NCBI RefSeq assembly: GCF_030034735.1
Contig: NZ_CP125370.1
Span: 2,852,001 to 2,916,000, forward strand
Direction of reading: 5' to 3'
Source of the DNA: Paenibacillus sp. RC334
GTDB taxonomy: Bacteria; Bacillota; Bacilli; Paenibacillales; Paenibacillaceae
Length of the DNA: 64,000 nucleotides
A program made the position numbers and the translations under genes. Under the pieces are notes generated by a model. It was given only the letters and a program-made list of their open reading frames with translations. It was not told the origin of the DNA and made no database searches. Of the stretch, positions 18,455-26,495 are shown one piece after another (the first letter of the stretch is position 1; each line of letters starts with the position of its first letter).

Positions 18455-18483
18455 TTAGTGATATTGATAATCATTATCACTAA
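18455..18483 (-). promoter_or_regulatory. Fur box
   Basis: Near-perfect palindrome centred at 18469, with core TGATAATCATTATCA and outer arms TTAGTGATA and TATCACTAA. This matches the GATAATGATAATCATTATC-type Fur consensus. It lies about 50 bases before the binding-protein start, where it would cover the promoter. Confidence 0.85.
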
Positions 18484-18994
18484 TATAAAATTGTAAATTT
18501 CTCCTTGCTACTTGTCAACCCTTTCTTCGAATTTGTTACTTTTGTATCACAAAATACATATGTCCTGTTTTTGATCATCCAATAAACATATCTGCCGTTT
18601 CTTGCATAAGTTTGCTCAACATTTGAACGTAAAGCAGAACAAAACAGGCTACCTTTTAAGGGCAACGTGTTTTCTAAGTACCCTTTTTTTGGGTCAGCGT
18701 GATTCTTCCCTCTATGCCGATGCACTGTCCTTCGAACGGATATACAATGAATAATTTATTCGTAGCAATATCTACCCAGGTCAGATACTTCATATATCGA
18801 AAATCGATGGATAGATTCCGCCGATCTCACGAAACGCATTATCCATGATAGATACCAATTCCATTCGGATACTTTTCGTATATTTTAGATGTTGTTCCTT
18901 ATTATCGAAGTTAGTATTTTTGTTTATGTACAGGTAAATAATAAATGTTGAAACCATAGTCTGTTCAACTAATTAACCCGAAGGAGTGATTCGT
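18484..18994. other. Intergenic stretch without recognised gene
   Basis: About 500 AT-rich bases between the Fur-regulated operon and the VOC gene. An 81-codon minus-strand frame at 18480-18725 overlaps the Fur box edge, lacks a ribosome binding site and matches nothing I know. I see no gene. Confidence 0.4.
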
Positions 18995-19438
18995 ATGTCC
19001 ATTGATGTTTACCTTAATTTTAATGGGAACTGCCGTGAAGCAGCGGAATTTTACGCAGAAGTATTTGAAACGGATAAACCAGAAATCATGACCTTTGGTC
19101 AAACGCCGCCTAACCCTGAATATCAGCTGCCAGAAGAAGCAAAAGATTTAGTCATGCATACACGCCTTGATATCGATGGGAGTAATGTTATGTTTTCTGA
19201 TGTTTTTCCTGGCATGCCTTTTGTTGTCGGGAACAATATAAGCCTCTCCTTCGTCAATAAGGACATTGATAAAATTAAATCACTATTTGATAAACTGAAA
19301 AAAGGTGGAGAAGTAGGCATGGAGCTTCAAGAAACATTTTGGAGTAAATGCTATGGCAGTCTTAAAGACAAATTCGGAATTGAGTGGCAGTTGAATTGTG
19401 AAAGTGAAGAAACAGACGAGGAAGCTCCTGAAAAATAG
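18995..19438 (+). CDS. VOC-superfamily protein (PhnB/3-demethylubiquinone-9 methyltransferase-like)
   Basis: 147-residue single VOC/glyoxalase-fold protein of the PhnB type: VYLNFNGNCREAAEFYAEVF at the N-terminus, HTRLDIDGSNVMFSD in the middle and KDKFGIEWQLN at the C-terminus. The function of most members is unknown, and metal ligands are not obvious. AAGGAGTGATTC precedes the ATG at 18995. A secreted-protein gene follows 14 bases later but appears functionally unrelated. Confidence 0.85.
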   Translation: MSIDVYLNFNGNCREAAEFYAEVFETDKPEIMTFGQTPPNPEYQLPEEAKDLVMHTRLDIDGSNVMFSDVFPGMPFVVGNNISLSFVNKDIDKIKSLFDKLKKGGEVGMELQETFWSKCYGSLKDKFGIEWQLNCESEETDEEAPEK

Positions 19439-19452
19439 TTTGGAACAGGAGA

Positions 19453-19882
19453 TTGAATAGAGTATGGACGAAAGCATCGGCTATTCTATTGGTAGTGGTA
19501 TCCCTGTTATTCAACGGAACGTACGCGCTCGCAGCTTCAGCATCAACTTATGTAGTTACGTTCCAGCAAGCAACCTTGGTATCGAATGACCATGTAGGCA
19601 ACGATTGGGCCATTGCAGCCGAGGTAGGGGGGCAAATCAGTTGATGAAGGCAGCAGCGTGAAGGTTAAGGTCAGCCCGAGCGGCAGCATTAAGCTGTACG
19701 CTTATGCCGATGAGCCGGATAAAATCCCTGACGAAGGCGAAGCCAGCAAAAATGTAAAAGTCTCCACCATTTCCGCCAAAGGTTCTACTGTCAGACTAAG
19801 AGTCATCGTAACCGAAAACCGCGGACGCTATTCGGGTAATCAGGCGGTTTGGGAATTCACGTACAAGATCAAAAAGCAATAA
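19453..19882 (+). CDS. Small secreted protein, unknown family, interrupted by a G-run frameshift
   Basis: Starts at TTG 19453 after GGAACAGGAGA, with a clear signal peptide ending near ALAASAST. The mature part is about 115 residues and beta-rich: YVVTFQQATLVSNDHVGNDW, then in the next frame KVKVSPSGSIKLYAYADEPD and a C-terminal VWEFTYKIKK. The frame break is in a six-G run at 19627-19632; removing one G gives VGGKSVDEGSS and one continuous frame of about 143 codons. The protein probably exists intact. I do not recognise the family. A weak hairpin follows. Confidence 0.65.
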
Positions 19883-19895
19883 TAGAATTAAAAAC

Positions 19896-19930
19896 AGACC
19901 GTCACTCTAAGAGCGGCGGTCTTAGCTTTT
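19896..19930 (+). terminator. Weak hairpin terminator
   Basis: AGACCG (19896-19901) pairs with CGGTCT (19917-19922), with partial inner pairing and a TTAGCTTTT tail. It fits the end of the secreted-protein gene. Confidence 0.4.
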
Positions 19931-20135
19931 ACAAAGAACCTGTAATCTTTATTAGTCAACGCATAACTTTATTCAGTCAGGCCGTAATGTTCTTCAATCT
20001 GTCTTATGGATAAGGGATTTTATATCAATAGCTTCTTTAAGTCATTGGGGGTAGCTGGAAAAGTACCATTTGGGTATGTACGTTTGAAATTCATCATAGG
20101 CATCCAACACCACCTCAGCGCGATGCACCATATCG

Positions 20136-20558
20136 TCAACCTCTTCCTGACCAAATGGAATGGCCCAGTGAATGGATTTCACCTGCCTGGACACCGAATT
20201 GATACTGATCGTTAGCATTTAAGGCGGGAATAATCTTCTCTGCATCTTCTCCCTCAATCCAGGTAAATAAGGAATATACAGACTCGCCATGATTGCAAAT
20301 CCCGAAATCAAGCGGTCGGGACATTAAAATGCCCTTTAGATAGTCCAGTTTTTTAACAGATTCATACTCCCATTTTTTCTTTTCATATTGGGATACATCC
20401 GACACTCGAAGTAGTAGCTCCCTGTTATCTTTTGTTTTGATATCGTATTTTTTATCTTTGGACCAGCCTTTAAGGACTTCTTCTACTGTATTCCATGTAT
20501 AGGCATCCGGTATTTCGCTAAACATGTTAATCATTTCGTTACACCACCTGTGGGACAA
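20136..20558 (-). pseudogene. Phosphotransferase (APH/choline-kinase-like) N-terminal part, truncated
   Basis: The N-lobe of an aminoglycoside-phosphotransferase/MphR-like kinase can be read: ELLLRVSD with the ATP Lys region, LDFGICNHGESVYSLFTWIEGEDAEK (hinge region, key residues Y, L, W, G), and GVQAGEIHSL. Members are about 300 residues with HxDxxxxN and IDW motifs in the C-lobe. Those are absent here: the frame stops at 140 codons and the following 130 bases do not restore a C-lobe. I read it as a 3'-truncated kinase gene. The ATG is preceded by a plausible AGGTGG. Confidence 0.6.
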
Positions 20559-20639
20559 TAGGCTCTTGAAGCAATAGGGTTATAGTATGTATGATTTTGC
20601 CCTTATAGTTTACTAATCTTTCCCTGATAATGCCACTAA

Positions 20640-20706
20640 AAAAAGAAAATCCCCCTCTGCTACGCTGATAGGCTTATTTCAAGCCCAAGTCAGTAGCAAA
20701 GGAGGT
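20640..20706 (-). terminator. Intrinsic terminator of the ene-reductase gene
   Basis: On the minus strand CCTCCTTTGCTACTGA...GGGCTT folds back on AAGCC...TCAGCGTAGCAGAGGGGG, with a TTTTCTTTTTTT tail. It follows the oxidoreductase stop directly. Confidence 0.7.
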
Positions 20707-20712
20707 CAATAC

Positions 20713-22734
20713 TTAGTAAGAATAAGAAAACTCATTTTTGAATTCATCCACCCGTTGGATGATATGCAGAATATTCCGGCCTTCGCGGGTACCATCAATA
20801 ATACGACGAGCTTGTTTACTGTCCCCGATATTCACGACTTCCACTTGATGTTCCTTACCGTATTCGAGCAAGCTGTCCATAAGCGGACTGAATGAGCGCA
20901 TTCCCAAGCATACGAAACCGAGATCAAAAGGAATCTCAAACTCCTGTTCTCCGTGTTTTACTTTGAAACGGTCGCTGCATACTTCTGTCAAAGCAGTTTC
21001 CGTATGAACGTTCACTTCCCGCTCCTCAACCATTTTCATCATGGAAATACGAGTAATCATATCCAGGTCTTTGCCCAGTAACGGCATCATTTCAATAATG
21101 GAAACTTCTTGAGCACCACGTTCTGCGTAATATTCGACAACGTCCAATCCCACGGCTCCGCCACCTACTACAGCAATACGTTTGCCTTCAAACTCTTGGA
21201 AGTTCTCCATATTGTGCAAAAGATCAAAGATAGAGAATACTTTGGCACCCGGTTTACCCAATTGATCATGCAATCCCGCAATCGGCGGAAGCAGTGGTTT
21301 GGCACCTGTTGCATTTACAATAATATCGGGATTTAAAGCCGTAATCATCGGCAGATCCGCTTGGGTTCCTGTGATAATATCCAGATTGGTCAGTTGTTTG
21401 GTGCGTTGAATCAGATAATCTGGGAAATCATTAATACGCGTTTTGTCCGGCAATCGTGCAATATCACGAGCCAAGCCACCCAATTCTGGTTTTTCTTCAA
21501 AAAGGGTTACTTTGCAGCCTACTTCTGCCGCTGTACATGCCGCTTCTAGCCCTGCGGTACCCCCACCAATCACAACAACTTGAACGTTATTCTTAACGTG
21601 TTGTTTCCGGTATTCAGCTTCTCTGAACAGGTCAGGATTTACCGTACAGCAAATCGGTTTGCTCTTGGAAATACGGTGATCGGCACAGCCGATGTTGCAA
21701 GAAATACATTTTCTAAGCAATTCTTCATGGCCATTCTGCACTTTAAGTACCCAGTTCGGTTCTGCGATCAGTCCTCTTCCCATAGCCAGAAGATCAGCGT
21801 CGCCTCTCTCCAAAATATCCTGCGCAGCTTGCGGACTCCGAATATTACCTGAGGTCATGGTGACCTTACCGAATTTGTCTTTTACCGCTTTGGCCATATA
21901 AGAGCGCCAGCCATCCGGCAGGTTCATTCCATCAATCTGGAACTGGATGGAATCATTCAGAGCAGCAGACACGTTCAGAATATCTACCTCATCATTCAAA
22001 TACTCCAGCAATACCAAGGTATCTTCCAGTGTGTTGCCGCCTTCTGTGAACTCTTCCGCACTAAAGCGTAAGCAGATCGGGAAGAATGGGCCAACCACCG
22101 AACGAATTTCATCAATCACCAATCTGGCAAAGCGTGTGCGGTTTTCTGCGCTGCCACCAAATTCATCCGTACGTTTATTATACATAGGGGACAGGAACTG
22201 ACTCAGCAAGTAGGAATGACCCGCATGTATTTCCACGCAGTCAAAGCCGGCCCGTTGCGCTCTTCCCGCTGCCTCTCCGTATTTGCGTACAATGGCGTAA
22301 ATTTCTTCTTTTTGCAAAGGTCTTGGAATCGCTCCACCCTTTTTAGAAGGAATATTCGAAGAAGATACAGGCTGAACTCCATTCAATCTCCCAGCATAAG
22401 CGGAAGCACCTGCGTGGTTAATTTGGACAGAGACGCAAGCTCCATAAGAGTGCAGGGCTTCTGTTAATCTAAACAATCCGGGAATAAATTGATCATTATC
22501 CATACGCAACTGGGTCGTTCCGTTCGTACCCATTGGGAAATCCAGACAAACATTTTCTACGGTTATCAGGCCGGTACCACCTTTGGCCCGTTGCACGTAA
22601 TAGTCAATATGATCCTGAACGAAGCTTCCATCCATAGCCGCAAAGTTAGTGCCCATCGGCGGCATAACAATCCGGTTTTTTAACGTCATACGACGTATTG
22701 TCAGAGGTTCAAAAATAGCAGGATAGTGGTTCAT
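20713..22734 (-). CDS. NADH:flavin oxidoreductase / FAD-dependent ene-reductase with Fe-S cluster (FadH/2-enoate reductase type)
   Basis: Large oxidoreductase of about 673 residues. The N-terminal half (about 1-340) is an Old Yellow Enzyme TIM barrel binding FMN (LKNRIVMPPMGTNFA, QINHAGASAY, DCVEIHAGHSYLLSQFLSP). Next comes a 4Fe-4S site (CISCNIGCADH, then CC in PICCTVNP). The C-terminal half has two dinucleotide folds: VVVIGGGTAGLEAA for FAD and IAVVGGGAVGLDVVE for NAD(P). This is the architecture of 2,4-dienoyl-CoA and 2-enoate reductases, which reduce activated C=C bonds. The start at 22734 is chosen because AAGGAGGAAGAACA lies just upstream; the frame is open 13 codons further. Monocistronic, with its own terminator. 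Confidence 0.88.
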   Translation of the reverse strand: MNHYPAIFEPLTIRRMTLKNRIVMPPMGTNFAAMDGSFVQDHIDYYVQRAKGGTGLITVENVCLDFPMGTNGTTQLRMDNDQFIPGLFRLTEALHSYGACVSVQINHAGASAYAGRLNGVQPVSSSNIPSKKGGAIPRPLQKEEIYAIVRKYGEAAGRAQRAGFDCVEIHAGHSYLLSQFLSPMYNKRTDEFGGSAENRTRFARLVIDEIRSVVGPFFPICLRFSAEEFTEGGNTLEDTLVLLEYLNDEVDILNVSAALNDSIQFQIDGMNLPDGWRSYMAKAVKDKFGKVTMTSGNIRSPQAAQDILERGDADLLAMGRGLIAEPNWVLKVQNGHEELLRKCISCNIGCADHRISKSKPICCTVNPDLFREAEYRKQHVKNNVQVVVIGGGTAGLEAACTAAEVGCKVTLFEEKPELGGLARDIARLPDKTRINDFPDYLIQRTKQLTNLDIITGTQADLPMITALNPDIIVNATGAKPLLPPIAGLHDQLGKPGAKVFSIFDLLHNMENFQEFEGKRIAVVGGGAVGLDVVEYYAERGAQEVSIIEMMPLLGKDLDMITRISMMKMVEEREVNVHTETALTEVCSDRFKVKHGEQEFEIPFDLGFVCLGMRSFSPLMDSLLEYGKEHQVEVVNIGDSKQARRIIDGTREGRNILHIIQRVDEFKNEFSYSY

Positions 22735-23172
22735 TGTTCTTCCTCCTTGCGAGTTTGCAGATTTCATGTTCAAGTTTTCATCAAAGCATTCTCATATGTG
22801 ATTTTTTTCACTTTTAGGAACGTGGAGGTACTTTTGAGTACGACCGTTCCTTATGACTTGATTTTATATCATCTGATCTATAAATTCTAATGCTATTTTA
22901 TGTTCTGAATCATAGTTTCATTCTATGGATCGAGTCATGTTTTTATTCCAGTGCCTGCCTCCCGGCCTGTTCTTTTGAAGCCGAAGTGTACACGCTCAAT
23001 CCGTCCTTCGCTCACATCCCTGTCGAACAGCTTGCACATTTGATCAAGTCCTTTTCCTTAAAAACGAAGAAAAAGCTGTAATATTCAATAAATCGTAACT
23101 TTCTACCGTTTAACAAAATCATTTTATAGGCTATATTAAATTTTAAGTAATAGTAACAAGGGAGGTTTATTC
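22735..23172. other. Intergenic stretch between divergent genes
   Basis: About 440 bases between the divergent ene-reductase and DUF3817 genes. It must hold both promoters. I see no gene, terminator or known operator. GTACTTTTGAGTACGACCGTTC near 22829-22850 contains a short GTAC-based inverted repeat (GTACTTTTGAGTAC) that could be an operator. Confidence 0.35.
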
Positions 23173-23502
23173 ATGTTCAAAAATGCTTTTAAGACATTTG
23201 GCGTCATTGGTAATATTGAAGCGATTTCATATCTGTTGCTCGTATGTATCGCTATGCCGCTTAAATACGCAGCCGGGATGCCGCAAATGGTAAGATGGGT
23301 CGGTATGATCCATGGTATACTGTTCGTGATTTATGTAGTTGCGATTGTGGTCATGCTGATTTTGCGAAAGCTTTCGGTACTGCAAGGGCTTGTGGCCCTG
23401 ATTGCCTCATTGCTGCCATTCGGGCCTTTCATTTTTGACCGTAAGGTACTGAAGAAAGCCGAAGCGCGCGATAATGGTGCTACTCCGGTAAAAGCTACAT
23501 AG
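23173..23502 (+). CDS. DUF3817 family membrane protein
   Basis: 109-residue integral membrane protein with three hydrophobic helices (about residues 14-34, 44-65 and 72-90) and a short basic tail. FGVIGNIEAISYLLLVCIAMPLKY and SLLPFGPFIFDRKVL, noted by their key residues, are typical of DUF3817. The family's function is not known. AAGGGAGGTTTATTC precedes the ATG. Monocistronic, with a strong terminator. Confidence 0.85.
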   Translation: MFKNAFKTFGVIGNIEAISYLLLVCIAMPLKYAAGMPQMVRWVGMIHGILFVIYVVAIVVMLILRKLSVLQGLVALIASLLPFGPFIFDRKVLKKAEARDNGATPVKAT

Positions 23503-23547
23503 GGAAGTCAAAGAAAAGACTCTGTTGACATAAGGATTCTATAGCAC

Positions 23548-23598
23548 AAAAAACACGGCTTTTTCGAGGTTACATAACCCCGGAACGGCCGTGTTTTT
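23548..23598 (+). terminator. Intrinsic terminator
   Basis: AAAAAACACGGC (23548-23559) pairs with GCCGTGTTTTT (23588-23598). It can end transcription from the DUF3817 gene and, read the other way, from the YolD-like gene. Confidence 0.75.
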
Positions 23599-23692
23599 GC
23601 TCACGTTAACAAACAAAGAAGCAGCGCCAATAATATATCGCTTCAGACAATTTCATTGCTTCCTATTATGTAAAATGGTATATAAACCCTGC

Positions 23693-23944
23693 TTAATCTC
23701 TTGGGTAATTCACACTCATGATATCCATAAAAGGAACTTTGTCCGTTTCACCATTACTCTCTACATGCACCCTGCCCGTTCTCGGGTCCATTTTAACGAT
23801 CTGCCCGCGGGTTGTCTCCTGGCGCCCCCATACGGTCAACACAACTTCGGATTGCTCTTGCTGCGCTTCTGCAAGCTGGTTCCCAATTTCCTCCAGCACA
23901 AGTTCATCCCGGGTAGGCCGTTTGGCCACCTTCGCCTTTGCCAC
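23693..23944 (-). CDS. YolD-like family protein
   Basis: 83-residue protein resembling YolD-like small proteins of Bacilli, with the conserved VxLTVWGRQETTRGQIVKMDPRTGRV segment (key residues W, G, I, D, P, R) and final VPFMDIMSVNY. YolD-like genes are often next to Y-family DNA polymerases, but none is here. The function is unknown. The ATG has GGAAGGGTGAAAGC upstream. Confidence 0.7.
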   Translation of the reverse strand: MAKAKVAKRPTRDELVLEEIGNQLAEAQQEQSEVVLTVWGRQETTRGQIVKMDPRTGRVHVESNGETDKVPFMDIMSVNYPRD

Positions 23945-24054
23945 TTGCTTTCACCCTTCCTTTACTGCAAAATCAAATTCATTCCATTTTACCATACTTT
24001 TCATCATTTGGTGCTGGTAATCTGAGTTAATTCGTGGCACTTGCGTATAAAAAA

Positions 24055-24089
24055 AGAGCCGATTTCTCACGAACAATAAAATCGGCTCT
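24055..24089 (-). terminator. Intrinsic terminator of the TetR-family gene
   Basis: AGAGCCGATT (24055-24064) pairs with AATCGGCTCT (24080-24089). On the minus strand a TTTTTTTATA tail follows. Confidence 0.75.
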
Positions 24090-24126
24090 CAAAGCTGGTC
24101 AGCCAGGAAGCAATTCCATATCCTTT

Positions 24127-24696
24127 TTATTTGATCAGCTGTGGAATGTAATCCGCTACATTATAAATAGGTGCGCTGCTCTGCTGAGTAAGAGCTAGAA
24201 TTAAGGCACCTTCCAGCATTGAAATAATAAGTACCGCCAGACTATGTGCCTTTTCCTCTGTCCATCCCGCTGTCTGAAGACGTTCCATATAGATATGTTG
24301 CCAATCTGTAAACGTATTCACGCAGGCACGCCGCAAAGATTCGCTGATGCAGGAAGTTTCCGCAGCAGCCCAAAATCCCATAGGCATAAAGCCATTAAAG
24401 TTCGTTTGGTCCGCTTCCTCAGCTGCATTGCGGATGAAATCCTGTATGGCGAGCACAGGGTCCTCTTTCCCTGATAGCGTTTCTTTCAACTTTTTCTTAA
24501 TAAACTCATTCCCTCTTCTGATGCACTCCAAAGCCAATTCCTCTTTGCCACGCGGAAAATAATAATAAAGCGAGCCCTTCGGTGAGCCACTCTCCGCAAG
24601 AATCTGATTTAGTCCGGTAGCATGGTAGCCCTGATGAAAAAAGAGCTTAGAAGCGGTTTGTACAATATTTTCATATGATTCGGGTTTAGCAGCCAT
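24127..24696 (-). CDS. TetR/AcrR family repressor (LmrA/YxaF-like)
   Basis: DNA-binding repressor of 189 residues. The N-terminal helix-turn-helix (about residues 8-52) reads IVQTASKLFFHQGYHATGLNQI...GSPKGSLYYYFP, and the C-terminal half fits the YxaF/LmrA ligand-binding domain (GFMPMGFWAAAE, LEGALILA). It is divergent from a 14-TM multidrug exporter, the usual target of such repressors, so it very likely controls that gene and itself through the site between them. ATG 24696 is chosen: AAGGATGCTGTAT precedes it. Inducer unknown. Confidence 0.88.
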   Translation of the reverse strand: MAAKPESYENIVQTASKLFFHQGYHATGLNQILAESGSPKGSLYYYFPRGKEELALECIRRGNEFIKKKLKETLSGKEDPVLAIQDFIRNAAEEADQTNFNGFMPMGFWAAAETSCISESLRRACVNTFTDWQHIYMERLQTAGWTEEKAHSLAVLIISMLEGALILALTQQSSAPIYNVADYIPQLIK

Positions 24697-24752
24697 ATAC
24701 AGCATCCTTATAATATTTAAATTTTTTTTGACAAAAAAATAACTTCACGTTT

Positions 24753-24778
24753 ATTATATATAGACCGATCACTATAAT
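24753..24778. promoter_or_regulatory. Putative TetR-family operator between regulator and exporter
   Basis: ATTATATATAGACC followed by GATCACTATAAT forms an imperfect palindrome. It resembles the B. subtilis LmrA/QdoR box (TATAGA-N-YGGTCTATA type). Its place, between the divergent starts at 24696 and 24817, suits control of both. Confidence 0.5.
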
Positions 24779-24816
24779 TCAATACCCATCAATTTTATTG
24801 GAGGAACAAAAACAAC

Positions 24817-26289
24817 ATGAGTACAATGAGTCAAACAAGCCCTCCGTCTGATCCCAAGACGTTCAAGGTGCTGCCTATTATGATTGCCCTGCTGCTTAGC
24901 GGCTTTATCGGAATGTTCAGTGAAACGGCGTTGAACATTGCGCTGAATGATTTGATGCAGATTTTGCACATTACAACAGCAACAGCCCAATGGCTGACCA
25001 CGGCCTTTCTGCTGACACTCGGTATTTTGGTACCTGTATCGGGTTTGCTGCTTCAAACCTTTACGACAAGACAGCTTTTCGTCACATCACTGCTGTTCTC
25101 TATTGCAGGCTGTCTCGTTGCTGCGTTAGCACCAACCTTTTCAATGCTATTGATCGCACGCATTCTTCAAGCCGTCGGTACGGCGCTGTTATTACCGTTG
25201 ATGTTTAACACCATCTTGATCATCTTCCCGGCTGAAAAGAGAGGCGCAGCTATGGGGATCATCGGATTGGTTATTATGTTTGCTCCTGCGGTGGGACCTA
25301 CGATTGCGGGTCTGGTGCTGCAAAATCTGTCCTGGCACTGGATTTTCTGGATTTCCCTTCCGTTTCTGATTCTTTCGCTGATTTGCGGTATCCTGTTTAT
25401 GCAAAATGTTTCGGAGATTACAAAGCCGAAAATTGACATTCCATCTATCCTGTTATCTTCCATTGGCTTCGGTGGTGTTGTGTTCGGTTTCAGTAAATCC
25501 GGAGAAGGCGGCGAAGGCTGGGCTAGCCCGGTTGTTTTGCTCCCTCTGATCATCGGATTGGTATCTTTGATTCTGTTCTCTGTACGCCAGTTAAAAATGA
25601 AGCAGCCTATGTTGAATTTGCGCGTCTTTAAATATCCGATGTTTGTTATCGGAGTTGTGATGGTCTTCCTGTGTATGATGACGATCCTTTCTACAATGCT
25701 GATTCTCCCACTCTTTTTGCAAAAAGGGCTGGCCCTGTCCGCGCTGTCCGCAGGATTGGTGCTTCTGCCCGGCGGAATTATCAATGGTCTGTTGTCACCC
25801 ATCATGGGTTCCCTGTTCGATAAATTCGGTCCAAAATGGCTCGTTATTCCGGGACTTGTGATCGTTGCCGCTGTCTTGTTTTTCCTATCCGGCATTACGA
25901 CGACATCAGCTATCGTACTCATTATTGTGCTGCATAGCTGCCTGATGATCGGCATTTCCATGATCATGATGCCTGCTCAGACGAACGGTCTGAATCAGTT
26001 GCCGATGGATCTGTACCCGGATGGTACAGCCATTATGAGTACGCTCCAGCAAGTTGCCGGTGCAATCGGTACAGCCGTGGCGGTCAGCATTCTCTCCAAG
26101 GGCATGGAAAGCTATTTGAGTCAATCCAGCATGCCGAAATCTGTAGAAGAATTGGCGAATGCTATGGCGTTTGGATCACAGAATTCTTTCTTCTTTGCCA
26201 TGATCGTCAGTGTAATTGGATTAATTCTTGCGTTCTTCATTCGCAGAGTTCATGTAGAAAAAGGGGCTGCTCAAGCTCCCATGCATTAA
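24817..26289 (+). CDS. MDR-type MFS exporter, DHA2 (14-TM, LmrB/EmrB-like)
   Basis: Proton-driven multidrug exporter of 490 residues with about 14 hydrophobic helices. Family signs: ALNIALNDLMQIL, ATAQWLTTAFLLTLGILVPVSG at helix 2, LLPLMFNTILIIFP and GLVIMFAPAVGPTIAG (motif C), and DKFGPKWLVIPG. GGAGGAACAAAAACAAC precedes the ATG. It is divergent from a TetR-family gene whose operator candidate lies in the shared promoter region, so expression is probably induced by its drug substrates. A terminator follows. Substrates cannot be read from sequence; relatives of LmrB export lincosamides. Confidence 0.9.
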   Translation: MSTMSQTSPPSDPKTFKVLPIMIALLLSGFIGMFSETALNIALNDLMQILHITTATAQWLTTAFLLTLGILVPVSGLLLQTFTTRQLFVTSLLFSIAGCLVAALAPTFSMLLIARILQAVGTALLLPLMFNTILIIFPAEKRGAAMGIIGLVIMFAPAVGPTIAGLVLQNLSWHWIFWISLPFLILSLICGILFMQNVSEITKPKIDIPSILLSSIGFGGVVFGFSKSGEGGEGWASPVVLLPLIIGLVSLILFSVRQLKMKQPMLNLRVFKYPMFVIGVVMVFLCMMTILSTMLILPLFLQKGLALSALSAGLVLLPGGIINGLLSPIMGSLFDKFGPKWLVIPGLVIVAAVLFFLSGITTTSAIVLIIVLHSCLMIGISMIMMPAQTNGLNQLPMDLYPDGTAIMSTLQQVAGAIGTAVAVSILSKGMESYLSQSSMPKSVEELANAMAFGSQNSFFFAMIVSVIGLILAFFIRRVHVEKGAAQAPMH

Positions 26290-26333
26290 TAGATAATTTT
26301 ATAGCTATCTATGTTCAAAAATATCCTAAAAGT

Positions 26334-26377
26334 GAAAAGGCTGCTGACCTATCTCCATGGTCAAGCAGCTTTTTCTT
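26334..26377 (+). terminator. Intrinsic terminator of the exporter gene
   Basis: AAAGGCTGCTGACC pairs with GGTCAAGCAGCTTTTT, with one bulged base, around CTATCTCCAT; a T-rich tail follows. Confidence 0.7.
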
Positions 26378-26495
26378 TATAATCCTATATACATATTTAT
26401 ATAATTACATATTTACAAACCTTCCTCATTTGGTTACGATATGCTTCATGAGCTAAAGTGTAAAAATTACGATTACGATCAAGGAGGAATATCTG

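Noticed and set aside
18480..18725. 81-codon minus-strand frame next to the Fur box.
   Set aside because: Odd composition, no start signal, and no similarity I can name.
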